Origin: Arcuatula senhousia | Lineage: Eukaryota > Mollusca > Bivalvia > Mytilida > Mytilidae | Assembly: GCA_963971305.1 (NCBI GenBank) | Contig: OZ020305.1 | Location: forward strand, 43,225,717 to 43,289,716 | Reading direction: 5' to 3' | Length of the DNA: 64,000 nt | Shown here: positions 53,116 to 64,000 of the stretch, in pieces | Layout: each line of letters starts with the position of its first letter | Position numbering within the stretch: the first letter of the stretch is position 1 | Made by a program: the position numbers and the translations under genes | The notes under the pieces: model-generated | What the model was told of the DNA's origin: nothing | The model's input: only the letters and a program-made list of their open reading frames with translations | Database searches by the model: none

Positions 53116-53829
53116 TAAGAGCATCATACTAGACCTGTCCTGAATTATATTGTCTTAAAAACTTACCATAACTTTGCAAGTATATTGAGCTTTGGACATA
53201 ATTAGAACTTGAAAGATATTAATTCTAAAGATATTGAAAATATTTCGAGAAAGTTCGGGCAAGCTCTGTAGTTTTCTCAAGGAATAATGTAGGTTTATCT
53301 CAGATGACATTTTACTAAACGTTCTAAATATTCAAATATTTATTCAAATCCTTTAAAATATTCATGATATATATTATTAAAACGATAAAATGCAAATAAA
53401 TGGTCTGGTCATTCGCTGACATATTGTGAAAATATAATCATATTTGTGTGTCACTCAAGGGGAATAAAAGTTATATATTTTATCGCGCATTTTTTTCTCA
53501 AAACATTCTGCACTTCCGTCACAAAATCTTAATTTCTTTTTCCAACAAGAATTTTGACTTACTAGGTTAGATAAACTAGATTTACACGACAAAAAAATCT
53601 TGCCTTCCGTGCAGGGCAGAAGGGTATAGGCACGCAGCAGCGTTCAGCTTGTCAATGAAAGTCCACTAAAATGCGCACAGAAACCTGACATCGGGTTAGG
53701 CCCGACTTAGCCCACAAAACGACTTAGGATTTGTGCCCTAGGTTGTTGAATGGAGCAGCCCGGTCAAAATAAATGCCGGGGTCGTCAGGCTATAATAATG
53801 CAGAAAACCTGACTGCAAACCATAGTGGG

Positions 53830-54060
53830 TCAACGTTTTTGAAGAGTGCCACGCTTCATGCACGTAAAAGACCCATTTGAATCGCCCTGTAGTGCACCAC
53901 ATGACAAAGGCTAAATTTTTCGCCCCTCCCCACCTCTCCACTTTTCCTATGGTCTTCAAAATTTACTGTTCCTTTGTTTCCCACCACATCCACATATTTC
54001 ATTTCTTATCATCATTTCATGTTCATTTTATCATCCATTTCATGTTCATCGCCTCCAAAT
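53830..54060 (+). repeat. Dispersed repeat (GAGTGCCACGCTTCATGCACG), copy 2
   Basis: GAAGAGTGCCACGCTTCATG then CACGTAAAAGACCCATTTG, GGCTAAATTTTTCGCCCCTC, TTTACTGTTCCTTTGTTTCCC and TTTCATGTTCATTTTATC. Members of the same family are at 25540, 29780 (reverse) and 60690. Confidence 0.65.
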
Positions 54061-54775
54061 TACCTTTGTATCGTTACAAGGGCGTAAAACACCAACTCAC
54101 TCACTCATTCATCCTAAAAATCTTACACCACTAATTGTAAACTAGAGAAATGTCACATAACCGAAGGTAATAAAACAATTCTCAGCTTAAAACGTTTCCT
54201 ATGTCAATGTCAATATCCCTAAGTATATGCAGTAGGGCTAATGAAGACAAACGAGAACTAAGCAATATATGTTTGCTCAACCTGCAACAAAGACTTCGCC
54301 TCCAAGTCTGAGCTAAACAGACACTAAAGAATAGAAAAGGTCTCCTCTGTCATATACGAGATGTTTGTAATACCGTATGCAATTTGACAAGTTGAGTGAA
54401 CTGATCATAACATTTTAATTCAACAAACGATTCCAGAGGCCTGGCTCTATTTGAGTCTAATCTATCGAACCATACAAAGGTTTTGAGAATCGTTCCCCCA
54501 ATACGCGGGCAACAATGTTTTGTTCCCCTGGAATACTATTGCAAATGATGTCGGTCGGAAAATCGGTTCATGAAATGTTCACAACTAACGAAGATCGAAC
54601 CATTAATCTTGACAGTTGTTTGAGGAAGGGGGGCTCAGTTATGCCACGTACACTATCAAATATATCTCATATAATCTATGATATTGGCAGTTCGACCAGA
54701 AGAAGCCAATTCAAGCAACTCTGATATGAAATAGGCAGGGGACTTGGTACATAAGGGGAAATTAGAAATTCAGTA

Positions 54776-55277
54776 AGTGCAGGATAAAGAGTTTTATTTA
54801 TTCTTTTAAAAAATATGCATTTACAATGCAAAAGGTATCCGTGAATTGATCGGGTGTAAACGGTATCATTTTAAGACTTTGCCATTTGTAATTTACATAA
54901 GACCTTGTTTAGATGCAAAAGAGGACCTTTGCTCATACATTTTTATTCTGGTGGGTTTGCAATAAAATATGCACTGCAAATATCTTTGTACTGTGGAAAA
55001 AACAACAGCTTAATATAAATCGGCATAAAATGCAAACTGTATCCTTGCTCGATTTCTGAACTGTACAGAGGTGTTTGCATAGAACAAAGCACATTTAAGA
55101 GGCCGACTATAGCGATAAAGTAGCTGGAGTTTGGTGCTACCAAATGCACTAGAAAGTTTTCCTGTATAAATTTGTTATCATGTAGAACCCAAGTGTCAAC
55201 TTACCTTGAGGCGGACCGAAATCTCGGTAAAAACTGGAAACGGTATCCTTGCGTGTGACGTAGGGTCCTGACCGTGG
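54776..55277 (-). repeat. 502-bp inverted repeat, right arm
   Basis: Mirror copy of 52110-52611, ending TAGGGTCCTGACCGTGG. The arms have the same length and differ at scattered bases. Confidence 0.88.
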
Positions 55278-55315
55278 ATACAGTAGAGAGAAAAGTGAAA
55301 TTTAAGTTGCGTTTT

Positions 55316-55720
55316 TTTTCATGTTTTTTTTCTTTAAGAAAGAAAACTATTGTAAATAGAGAAAAGCTGTTGTTTGTTAAAATTTTAGCTCATTCAGCTA
55401 GAATAACCCGTATAGGGGTTAGGGTTTTTTAAAGTAAATGGAACAAATAGTGTTTTTGTCATGTTTTGGGCCTTTAAAATAAAATTATATATAGTAGACA
55501 GAGAAAAGTTGTTGCTTGCTTAAACCATATAGACTCATAGAGCTTTATAAAAGTCTTTATTTGGTCAAATTTGTCAGATGTCCGATTGTAAGACATTCTG
55601 CCCTTTATCGTCATTTTTTTTATTTTTTTGTCTGATATAGTGAAATCGTAAATATAAAGAAATCTTTTGTTAGATTAAATGTTCAAACAAATGAGCTATA
55701 CAAAAGCCTCCAATGTGGAA
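55316..55720 (-). mobile_element. Diverged CAGGTGAGCT-type units
   Basis: GAGAAAAGCTGTTGTTTGTT, AGCTCATTCAGCTAGAA, GAGAAAAGTTGTTGCTTGCT and GTCAGATG. These are reverse-orientation fragments of the ~157-bp unit, clearly older than those at 1-1075. Confidence 0.6.
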
Positions 55721-56009
55721 ATTGTATGACGATTCATTCAAGGGATAGAATTATTATGATAATTCTATTATTAGTCATTTGAAGTCATGTTTTAACTTGT
55801 TTTAGCACTATGCATGTTTAGGACTGTGTTTAAAACCTAAACACTTTTCAAATTAAACAAGTTGAAGATAAATTCATTATGAACCAAAATAATGGCTGAC
55901 ATTGCCTTGTACATTTCAAAGTCGATTTAATATGGCTGAGGCGAACTGTAAATTTAATTGACTGAAGCGAACTGTAAATCACCACAGTTGATTTTTGACA
56001 AGCTTATGT

Positions 56010-56300
56010 AAGTACTTGTCTTTTTTATGTTTTCTGTTCCTTGTTTAAGAAGGGTGTCTATCTGTGACTATTTCAGGACTGCATGGATTTGAATAATATG
56101 AATTTTATTTAGACCACGGGCCAATTGCAGAACCGCGAGCAGCGCCTACTGGCCTCGTTTAAGGCTGCTGGAGGTTATTCATTGTGTTTTTTTTCTAAAT
56201 TACCGCTTGTTATGTGGGCTGTGTCGCGTACACTTATTCCACATCTCATTATTTTCTATTTATTTGATGCAATATCTCCAGTTATTATCAATTTCTATCT
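56010..56300 (+). repeat. Dispersed repeat, copy B
   Basis: Shares TATGTTTTCTGTTCC, GTTTAAGAAGG, TTTAAGGCTGCTGGAGG, TTTCTAAATTACCGCTT and ACTTATTCCACATCTCATTA with the reverse of 30560-30880. The short frame 56125-56325 is part of the repeat, not a gene. Confidence 0.65.
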
Positions 56301-56416
56301 TTTTACTGATTTTAGTTTTCTTTAACTGCAATAGACGATGTCAGTTTATATCAGTCATTTCTGTTATTTGTATCAAATCATGACAGTCATTTTAAATATT
56401 TACCTTGATGTCATTT

Positions 56417-56543
56417 GTTACTGTCATTGTCAGTCATTTTAATAGACCTTAACCTTGTTTTAAAATGGATTAGTTGATACATCTTCAGTCAGCGTCAGGC
56501 ATTTTAAAACAAGGTTAAGGTCTATTAATGACTGACAATGAAA
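56417..56543. mobile_element. Small palindromic MITE
   Basis: Arms of ~45 bp: CATTGTCAGTCATTTTAATAGACC... and the inverse GGTCTATTAATGACTGACAATG, with AACCTTGTTTTAAAATG also mirrored, around a ~30-bp centre. Confidence 0.8.
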
Positions 56544-59500
56544 GTATCAAATCACAGATTTCAAATATGTTTAACTTCATAGAAATATCTATATATATTT
56601 GAAATTTTCTTTATTACATCCGAATTCTGTAATTTTGTTGTTACCTTTATATCATTAACCTAAACAAAATCCTAAACATGTTTAGAGTGAGGCTATAAGC
56701 GTGTGCCTACGATTGTGTTTATAACCTAATTATTTTTTTTACAATGTACATTTCGTGCATTAAATGCCCTAATTGTCCAATTTTGGCTTGATAAGTCAGC
56801 ACTTTGTGCATTAAAGAAGGTTGTCAGACTCACTAGGGGAAGATTTGTTTGATTAAACTATTGAAAACATTACATTTGTGCTTGACCTTAGCAAGGATCT
56901 TATTTTAATACTTGTAGTTTTGCTTGTTTAAAACAAATTTGTCGTTGATTGGTTTTGAGTCATATGCATTGAATATTTGATCTGATACCCATTGCAGGAT
57001 AGCAAACAAGGACCACTAGTCACCTTAAAGGCTGTTAGTTGTTTTCATTGTAAATTTAAAATTCCTGCTGTTTAAACAGGAGGTTGTGTTGCCAGTTGCA
57101 CATATTCCACTTTACCACATCTCAATTACAGTATTTTCAACATTTTCAAACTTTCTGCAATGTGACACATTTATGCATTTTGAAACTACATACAGATTAT
57201 GTTTGGCGCGATTGTATGAAAAGACTCGAAATCCGACACAACATAAAACACTCCAATAAACCAACTACCAATCATCATATTGATATAAAATATCTGTATT
57301 GTTTAAAATTGTTTTTACTTCGGCTTCATAACACAGTAATTCTTTGTATTTTGTAAACAGAATTTTTACACTAAATCGGGTAGCCAGACAAGTTTGACCC
57401 TTAATTGACGACAAAGAGCAAATGTTATCTTTTTACTCCCGTAGTGAAAAAAAAATGTAAAAAAAATCTATAAATTGTTTCTTCATTAAGTTTCCTAATC
57501 AAAAATATTTTGATAAATCTTATATTGTTTATATCAAAAGTTTTTTAATAAACGGTTCAGACATCAAATTGTTTTGCTCTATAGCAAATTCTATACTGTT
57601 GCAATTGCGCCTACTTTGGTTTTTTAGTTTCAACAGATTACAGTTATTTTCGCTGGAATTTTGTTTGCTGTTTGTTTTATTTTACAATATACATAATGAT
57701 TTCCATAAATAAAAATTCAAGCAATTTCATTTAAAAGCATACAAAAGATGGAACGAACGACGACTTAGTTTTTTTTCTCCAATAACATTTTGTATTTTTG
57801 AAATTAAATCATTTTGTCACATAAAAAGTATAATTCAACAATTTTAAAGGTGCATACCATTTTTAAGTACGTACATATAATTAGTTTAACTGTTAATATA
57901 AAACTCTAAAAACCGATCAATATTTCTATTTAGGTCTTAACGCTTCATCTAGACATTATGTTCCATCTTGTTTTAAATTCATAAATTGTTGACAAGTTCA
58001 ATAATCCGACACTTGTGCTTCGAGGACGGCTGCAAATTATATTTCATCTGATATGCCTAGAATCTTTGTAGAACACATTACACCCATTAGTTCTGACAAT
58101 GGGCCTGTATTGACACAGACAGTCTCAGGTTTTTTGCTGTAAATCAGCGGCTTTTGTTTTGCATTGTATTGCAGAATAGAAACAAAAAAGATTAAAACGT
58201 TGGATAAGGTGGGCTTGGCATTCACGCAATTATAAAGATAATTGGTGCATTCATTGACATCTCTGTACTTTTAAAAGAACTACAATGAAACAGCACTTAT
58301 TCCACTCTTGTACTATTGCAGCTCCGTAGCTAGACACTTTTAAAATGTGTTGTGGTTAACATAAGAAATTAAAAACATATTCGAAATAAGGGGGGTGCAT
58401 TCACATCCATCACACACTCTCCTTGCTACTGCGTTGTATCTTTTGATGTACATTTGATTTCATATCCGTTTTGTGTTACTACAGGACCCTAAAATCGCAA
58501 TGGAAAGGAGAGGTATGGCGCGCCATAAAACCAGGTTAAACCCACCATTTCATTTGAAATGCCTGTACCAAGTCAGGACACTTGCGATCTATAACTATTC
58601 CGGTGTGTCTTCCATGTTTTGTCTTTTCTTTTTGGACATTACGATTGATCGGTAATTTTGTTATTTCTTTTATGTTTGCATGCAATTACTTATGCGTACA
58701 ATTTTCTGTACTACTGAACTGAATCATATTTTGCCTTGAAGTACGACCGGTGGAAACATTTACCATTAGTACATTGGGCATGGGTTCATTTTTCTGATGA
58801 ATTTTAATTTTTGAATTACCACTGTTGATACTTTAAGTTTAAACTGTTGAAACAAGCTTGGTGCTTAAATAATTTCCGCTCAAGTTTACAATTTCGGAGT
58901 ATGGCTTTTGAAGCGGTCCATTTTGATCCAAACTTTATTGAACTGCTGTTACTTTTTCTTCTTCGTTGCTTTAGTTAAAAACATTTATATTATTCATTAC
59001 AAATTTTATATTTACATTTTTGAAACATCTTAAAAGATGCATTAAACCAATCTTTGTTGACATACTCATAAAGGTATTATTTTAAGAAATATCGAAAAAG
59101 AAAGTTTGCTAAGATTTAAAGAAAACAAAAGGCTTTGCTAGATTGTGTGTGATTTGGAAAAAATAGTTGTTGGATTTCCGTTTTCCCTTTAATCATTTAC
59201 GATTTCCTCTAGTCTTTGGCAACAAAAAATCGCCAAACCTTTTATGCATATGCTTCTTTTATATCTGCCTTTTAAAACTTCAACATATTGATAAAGCATC
59301 ATATTTCTAAAACATGTTATATTGTGAAATGTAACATGTCAAATAAAACATAACTAAATTCTCATATTTTGACAAATGAAATCAGAGAGCAGGCAACTCT
59401 TAATGCGTTTACAGCAACACATCCATAAACCACGGAAGTATTCTAAAGCATTTCGACCATCTTTATTCATATTGTTTTAAATAAATAAGGTATTACATTG

Positions 59501-60680
59501 GTTTTGAAAGGAACAATCTGCACAGCAGAATATCTCCCTTCAATTTATGTCTGGTATCTGAAATTGAAATCGATTGTAACGGGAGAAGAATTGGTCCGTT
59601 ATGTAAACAAGCCCCGAGCCCCATAATCCTTCTTGATGAGATATGGAAATGAGTTATATGTATAGCCAATATTAATACAAGACTTTCCTTAGCGTACTTA
59701 TATGCATAAATATGCATACGGGTTTTAAAAAGTATTACTTTATTTGCGTAAAAGACGAAATTGGTTAGAAGTTTTCCGTATTGTCAATTTTGTTCCTTCG
59801 TAAGTCATTGACTTTTGCAAGCCATGTTGAAATCCAAAGAATTATGAATAAACTTACAAAAATATGACGTTGTGACATTTTGTCTCTTTTTCTGATCATG
59901 CACAATTAGCATTTTTTGTTATTTTTCAAGTGCCTTATTTTATTTTTCAACAAAATTGCTCTCTGGAAATCAAGACATTTTCCATAGAATGAAGAAGAAA
60001 TGTTTTAATCTTTTTTACCAACAAACTTTCTTAAAATTAAGTTCAATGTAAAAATTTTACTATCAGCAGAATTTCTGTAGATCTTTAACTGCTTTTTCAA
60101 TATAAGCCAGTCTTCCATCATTTAGACCTGTTATATGACTTTTACTTGAATTGCTCATGGTCAACCTTGTAAAGGTCTCGGAAAAAACTAGGTATTTGAA
60201 CGGGTTTAAACTTAAGATATTTCATAATTTTAATATTAATATATTTTATTCGGGCAAGTCAGATGTAAATTAAGTCCTCGGACCGACTATCAACGGGAAT
60301 CGAAAAGACTATCATTTGAGATCAAATAATCTTTAATATAGCACATATTCGATTCCCATCGAATGTGGTTCAGAGTATTACAAATTGTCCAAATTGAAAA
60401 CAGTTCCAACACCAAGCTATATGCTTGTCCTTCACAAGGTCGATATTTTTTTTGCATATATAGCTTTTGTAGCTTGCTTCAAAAACTTTCAACTTTAAAA
60501 AAAATCTAGTCTTGTTCTAAATGTTGCTCATCCATTTCACTACTAAAAAACTTCTGGCACTTTGTATCTTAAGACTATTACCGATGGACTAGGGGCAGTG
60601 TGGGACAACGCTAATCTATTACTTAGGAAACATATTAACCAAAATCATCGTCGGCTAACCGCTGACGACAGATTGGCATG
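56544..60680. other. Non-coding region
   Basis: About 4.1 kb of AT-rich sequence. I see no gene, RNA or clear mobile element. All open frames are short and lack recognisable motifs. Confidence 0.45.
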
Positions 60681-60689
60681 TGTGTGGAG

Positions 60690-60860
60690 ATGCCAATTTT
60701 ACGCTTCATGCTTGTAGAAGATTTCGTTTTGGATTGCTTAGTACATGTAGTTGTACACATTAGCTAAATTTTTCGCCCATCCGTTTTTCAATGATCTTCA
60801 AAATTTAATGTTCCTTTGTTTCCCGACCCATCCCCATTTTCGCCCCAAGCTATGGGACGT
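60690..60860 (+). repeat. Dispersed repeat (CGCTTCATGC family), copy 4, diverged
   Basis: TTTTACGCTTCATGCTTGTAG, AGCTAAATTTTTCGCCCATCC, TTCAAAATTTAATGTTCCTTTGTTTCCC in the same order as at 53840-53990. Confidence 0.55.
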
Positions 60861-61797
60861 ATATTCAACCATTCAGCACCGTATCTTCAACAGATAATTT
60901 AACGGGTAATTTACACGAAAAAGGGTAAGGGTTGACTAGATCCCACTCTGGCATAAGTGTTCCAACTATGTATGACGACATTTCAGGTAAGGGTAAGGAT
61001 TCCAGATTTTGCGAAAAATGCCGAAGGTTTTGTCACTTTCTGGGTACCTTAACATATGGTGCCATGAGGGTACATTGGTCTGTCTTGTGCATGAGCTGGT
61101 TCTTTTACTTTCTAATTTGCGATCGTACATTAATTTGCCCTTTTCGCATGACATATATGACTTACATATGTTATGAGTGCTGTGTTCTGGAAGTTCTCTA
61201 CAATTCAATTTGTTCTTGTCCTGTGTATGATGAAATACTGTCGACTGGACATTAACAAATAACAACCAATCAACCAATTCCCTTACGGTAACAAAAAGCC
61301 CCTGTTCATCTTTCCGGGCCAAACGACTTTGCAGTTTACATAAAATGAATTTGGATCTCTCTGTAAGTTTAATTTCATGACAAAATGAAAAATAAGTCTC
61401 ACAGTAACGGCCTTATAAATTCATCTTTGTCAACAGCTAAAAATAAAAAAATAAAATAAAACGTGCAGATTTTAAACATTTTTTTGTGAATGAACAACTT
61501 TATAGATATATTGATCCCCAAACTATGTCTCACTTTAAATATCTTTGAACGAGATGTTTTTGTCGACTCCATGACGTCATATTGTTCCGAAACGGATTCA
61601 ACATCCCATTCATAAAATGAATATTAATTCAAGAGCTCGATAAATCTTTGATTTTTTAGCTAATATTGCCACTTAGTAAATATGTAGGGTAATGGGATAA
61701 ACAACTAAGTTGCTTTTATGCAGAGGTTTATTTTTATCTGAATGATTTTTATGTGAAAACAAACTTTATAATCGGGTTAACAACGAAATGATACGAG

Positions 61798-62436
61798 CAC
61801 AGGCACTTGTTTTAAAAAAATATATATACTCATGGAAAAAAGAAACTGTGCATGTCTATTGGAAATCAATTGTACCCATATTTCTCTTCTTCAGAAAATC
61901 GTAAAAAATACAGTTATCGAGTTGAAATTTTCACTGAATGTCGAGTTGACCATGCAGATCATTTTGGGGTAAAAATCCGAAAAAAATTAATTCCAGTTTC
62001 TGAGATTCAAAAAACCACTTTTTTAACCCAAAAATGAAAAATCAAGATTTTCACTCAAAATTTAACCTGTTAACTTTCAACCATTAAAAGGAGAAACGAT
62101 TTTGGTGAAAATCAGCTAAAAAAACTTAATTTCAAAAATGTGCATTTTTTCCAAAGTGTGATTTTGTGAATTTCAAATTGACACTACCTGATTTCAAACT
62201 GCAAACAAAACATCTTTTAGGGGTCTAAAAATGATTTTTTTGGTCTAGATCTTGAGAAAAATGATTTTGCAATACTTTTGTGATGAAATGTATCAAATAC
62301 TTAATAAAATTTAGAATTTGTGATTTTTCAAAGTGATGCACAGTTTCTTTTTTCCATTAGTATACTTATATACTTGCCATACCACAGTGGTATGGTAGTA
62401 TATAAGTATTTTTTTTTCTAGAAACAAGTGCCTGTG
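61798..62436. mobile_element. Nested inverted-repeat element (MITE-like)
   Basis: Outer 15-bp perfect inverted repeat CACAGGCACTTGTTT (61798-61812 and 62422-62436). Inside it a second inverted repeat TATACTCATGGAAAAAAGAA ACTGTGCA-type (61825-61852) pairs with 62336-62364. A perfect CCATACCAC/GTGGTATGG hairpin lies near 62377-62395. The body is non-coding. Confidence 0.8.
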
Positions 62437-62660
62437 GATACAAAAGGGTACATACATAGTTGAACCTTATATTAAGGAAAGTAGCTTTTGCTTTTGAAAA
62501 ACGGTCTATTAATAATTGCACTTGGTTGGTTTTATTCAACGTAGCCCCATAATTTCGTAAAAAAACTAAAATCTTATTAAGTAAAAATATGTTCGCATCC
62601 TTCAAAACTATTATCGCAACTCAAGTTAAGAACAATATACGATATTTCATACTGAATAAT

Positions 62661-62792
62661 ACATGGCAAAATCTGTATCATATGCTGTATATACCCGAGA
62701 CACCTATATAATACCGAGGGCCAACGGCCCGAGGTATGATATAGGTCGAGGGTTAATACAGCATGTGATGCAGATTTTGGCATGTAATGTTC
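62661..62792. mobile_element. Long hairpin element
   Basis: ACATGGCAAAATCTGTATCA... mirrors ...GATGCAGATTTTGGCATGT. The centre ACCGAGGGCCAACGGCCCGAGGT is itself a strong stem-loop. About 130 bp can fold almost end to end. Confidence 0.8.
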
Positions 62793-62826
62793 ATTATATC
62801 ATATAGAATAAAATATTGATATTTTG

Positions 62827-62940
62827 TAGGGGTGCGATATAGGGTATGCGATATAGGGTTAGGGGTGCGATATAGGGGGTGCGATATAGGGTAAGAGGTG
62901 CGATATAGGGGATGCGATATAGGGTATGCGATATAGGTAA
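62827..62940 (+). repeat. GCGATATAGGG minisatellite
   Basis: About six units of GGTGCGATATAGGG or ATGCGATATAGGG. A degenerate relative is at 10660-10700. Confidence 0.85.
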
Positions 62941-64000
62941 TGTACTTTGTCCTATAATGCATATTAAAAAAGACTATATTTATACTTAAATATATGATAT
63001 AAAATGATATTAAGAAAAGGTTAGTATACTGTAAATTATAATTATTTTGTATATGTTATGTAACAGGTTACCGTGTTAAAGTATCTTTTTCGGAAAACCA
63101 CTGGCTTTCGAAGCCCCAACCCAGCATACATGGTAGGCCATGATTTTATTTTTTTTCTGCATGGTACGGAATTTGAATATATTATATCGATTTGTTTTTC
63201 TATGTGTTCGGGTTCTCTTAATTTTTGGTCCTTTTTTTTCTTAGAAAACAATTTTGAATACGCATTCGAAATTTCCAATAAAGAAGTTGTATTTGCAAAA
63301 ATAAAATGTCGCCTGTTAATGTCGTCTGTTAACTCGTTTTGTCTGTTTTACTAATGCTTTGCATATCTTAGTTTGATTTGACAGATATAAAATCTCCATA
63401 ATAATCACATTACTTGAAATTGAATACACGCTTTATTAATATTTGATTGTGGACTCTCGACAAAAAAAATCCAATCAAAAGCAGAAATTCTCTTGTCTAT
63501 GATCAATTAATTCTTAAAACTTGATGGGATTATTTTCGTCATTTGTGTTTTATAAATGACGGTTGAATGTCGGAATGGCATCGAGCCTTCCGGTAATTAA
63601 TAAGTTCTTGATCAACATTCCTCCCGATGTCTTTTCAGTGAACATCTCGTAGAAACCTACCCAATCTTTCAGAATAAATCTATTAATTATCTGTTTATTG
63701 TCCAATTCTAGTTTAATCACTGAACAATTTGTTCAAGATGGATACCGGAAATGCGATATATTTAGACTTTAGTTGACGAGTCACTAGAAAATATTTTGAG
63801 CCATTAAGTGTCTTGACTTTATGAAAGATAGTCTAAGAATATCTTGCGTAGGAAAATGAATAAAACGATTAATTTTAAGCTCCATTTATTTAATGTTGTT
63901 TTTATACTTATATTAAAACTGAACATGTTTTACTTCACATTTTCCAAATATCATAAAAAAGAACAAAATAGGTAAAACCTCATGTAGTCAGGGGTATAAA
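62941..64000. other. Non-coding right end
   Basis: About 1 kb with no supported gene. Frames at 63042-63354 lie over each other on both strands and show no family motif. Confidence 0.45.

Noticed and set aside
60932..61322. Overlapping 107- and 118-aa frames on opposite strands
   Set aside because: Mirror frames without motifs, inside a repeat-rich stretch; neither is supported as a gene.
62753..62962. 69-aa frame of repeated Tyr-Pro-Ile-Ser-His units
   Set aside because: It is the translation of the GCGATATAGGG minisatellite.

Overview
The window is about 64 kb of AT-rich animal nuclear DNA: introns with GT..AG ends, long intergenic stretches and very many transposon remnants. The best guess is a marine bivalve close to Mytilus. 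The reasons are an animal-type RNA polymerase II subunit gene with 21 exons in view, and several repeat families (CAGGTGAGCT ends with GGACGACGG runs, GGCGGGGCAT ends, RT tails of molluscan type) that I associate with mussel and oyster sequence. The species is an inference.

Left third (2467-22996, minus strand): POLR2B/RPB2, the second-largest subunit of RNA polymerase II. I traced 21 coding exons with matching phases. They give 1,082 complete codons plus two bases. The last ~92 residues (zinc-binding clamp end) lie beyond the left edge. Its introns hold an ~157-bp tandem array (1-1075), three TE families that share one layout, a MULE-like MITE with a 9-bp target duplication, a fold-back element, and three 54-nt copies of a hairpin-capable motif.

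Middle (24580-36658): three genes open in one exon encode secreted proteins related to violaxanthin de-epoxidase (VDE), a xanthophyll-cycle enzyme of plants and algae. Two have the complete VDE cysteine-rich domain plus the VDE lipocalin barrel. One has only the barrel. All keep the active-tunnel Tyr, and all have lost the Asp that matches Arabidopsis D177. This is the most unusual content here. Between them lie repeats, including a TE nested in another TE, and an RT fragment.

38240-46062: a DNA transposon about 7.8 kb long with a 20-bp terminal inverted repeat (19/20). It carries a multi-exon transposase-like gene of an RNase H-fold type. A DIRS-like retroelement (gag, zinc finger, RT-RNase H, no integrase) sits between its second and third candidate exons.

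Right third (47-64 kb): no gene I can support. It holds a decayed LINE RT fragment, dispersed repeats, a 502-bp inverted pair (52110/54776), and several palindromic MITE-like elements near 56.4, 61.8 and 62.7 kb.
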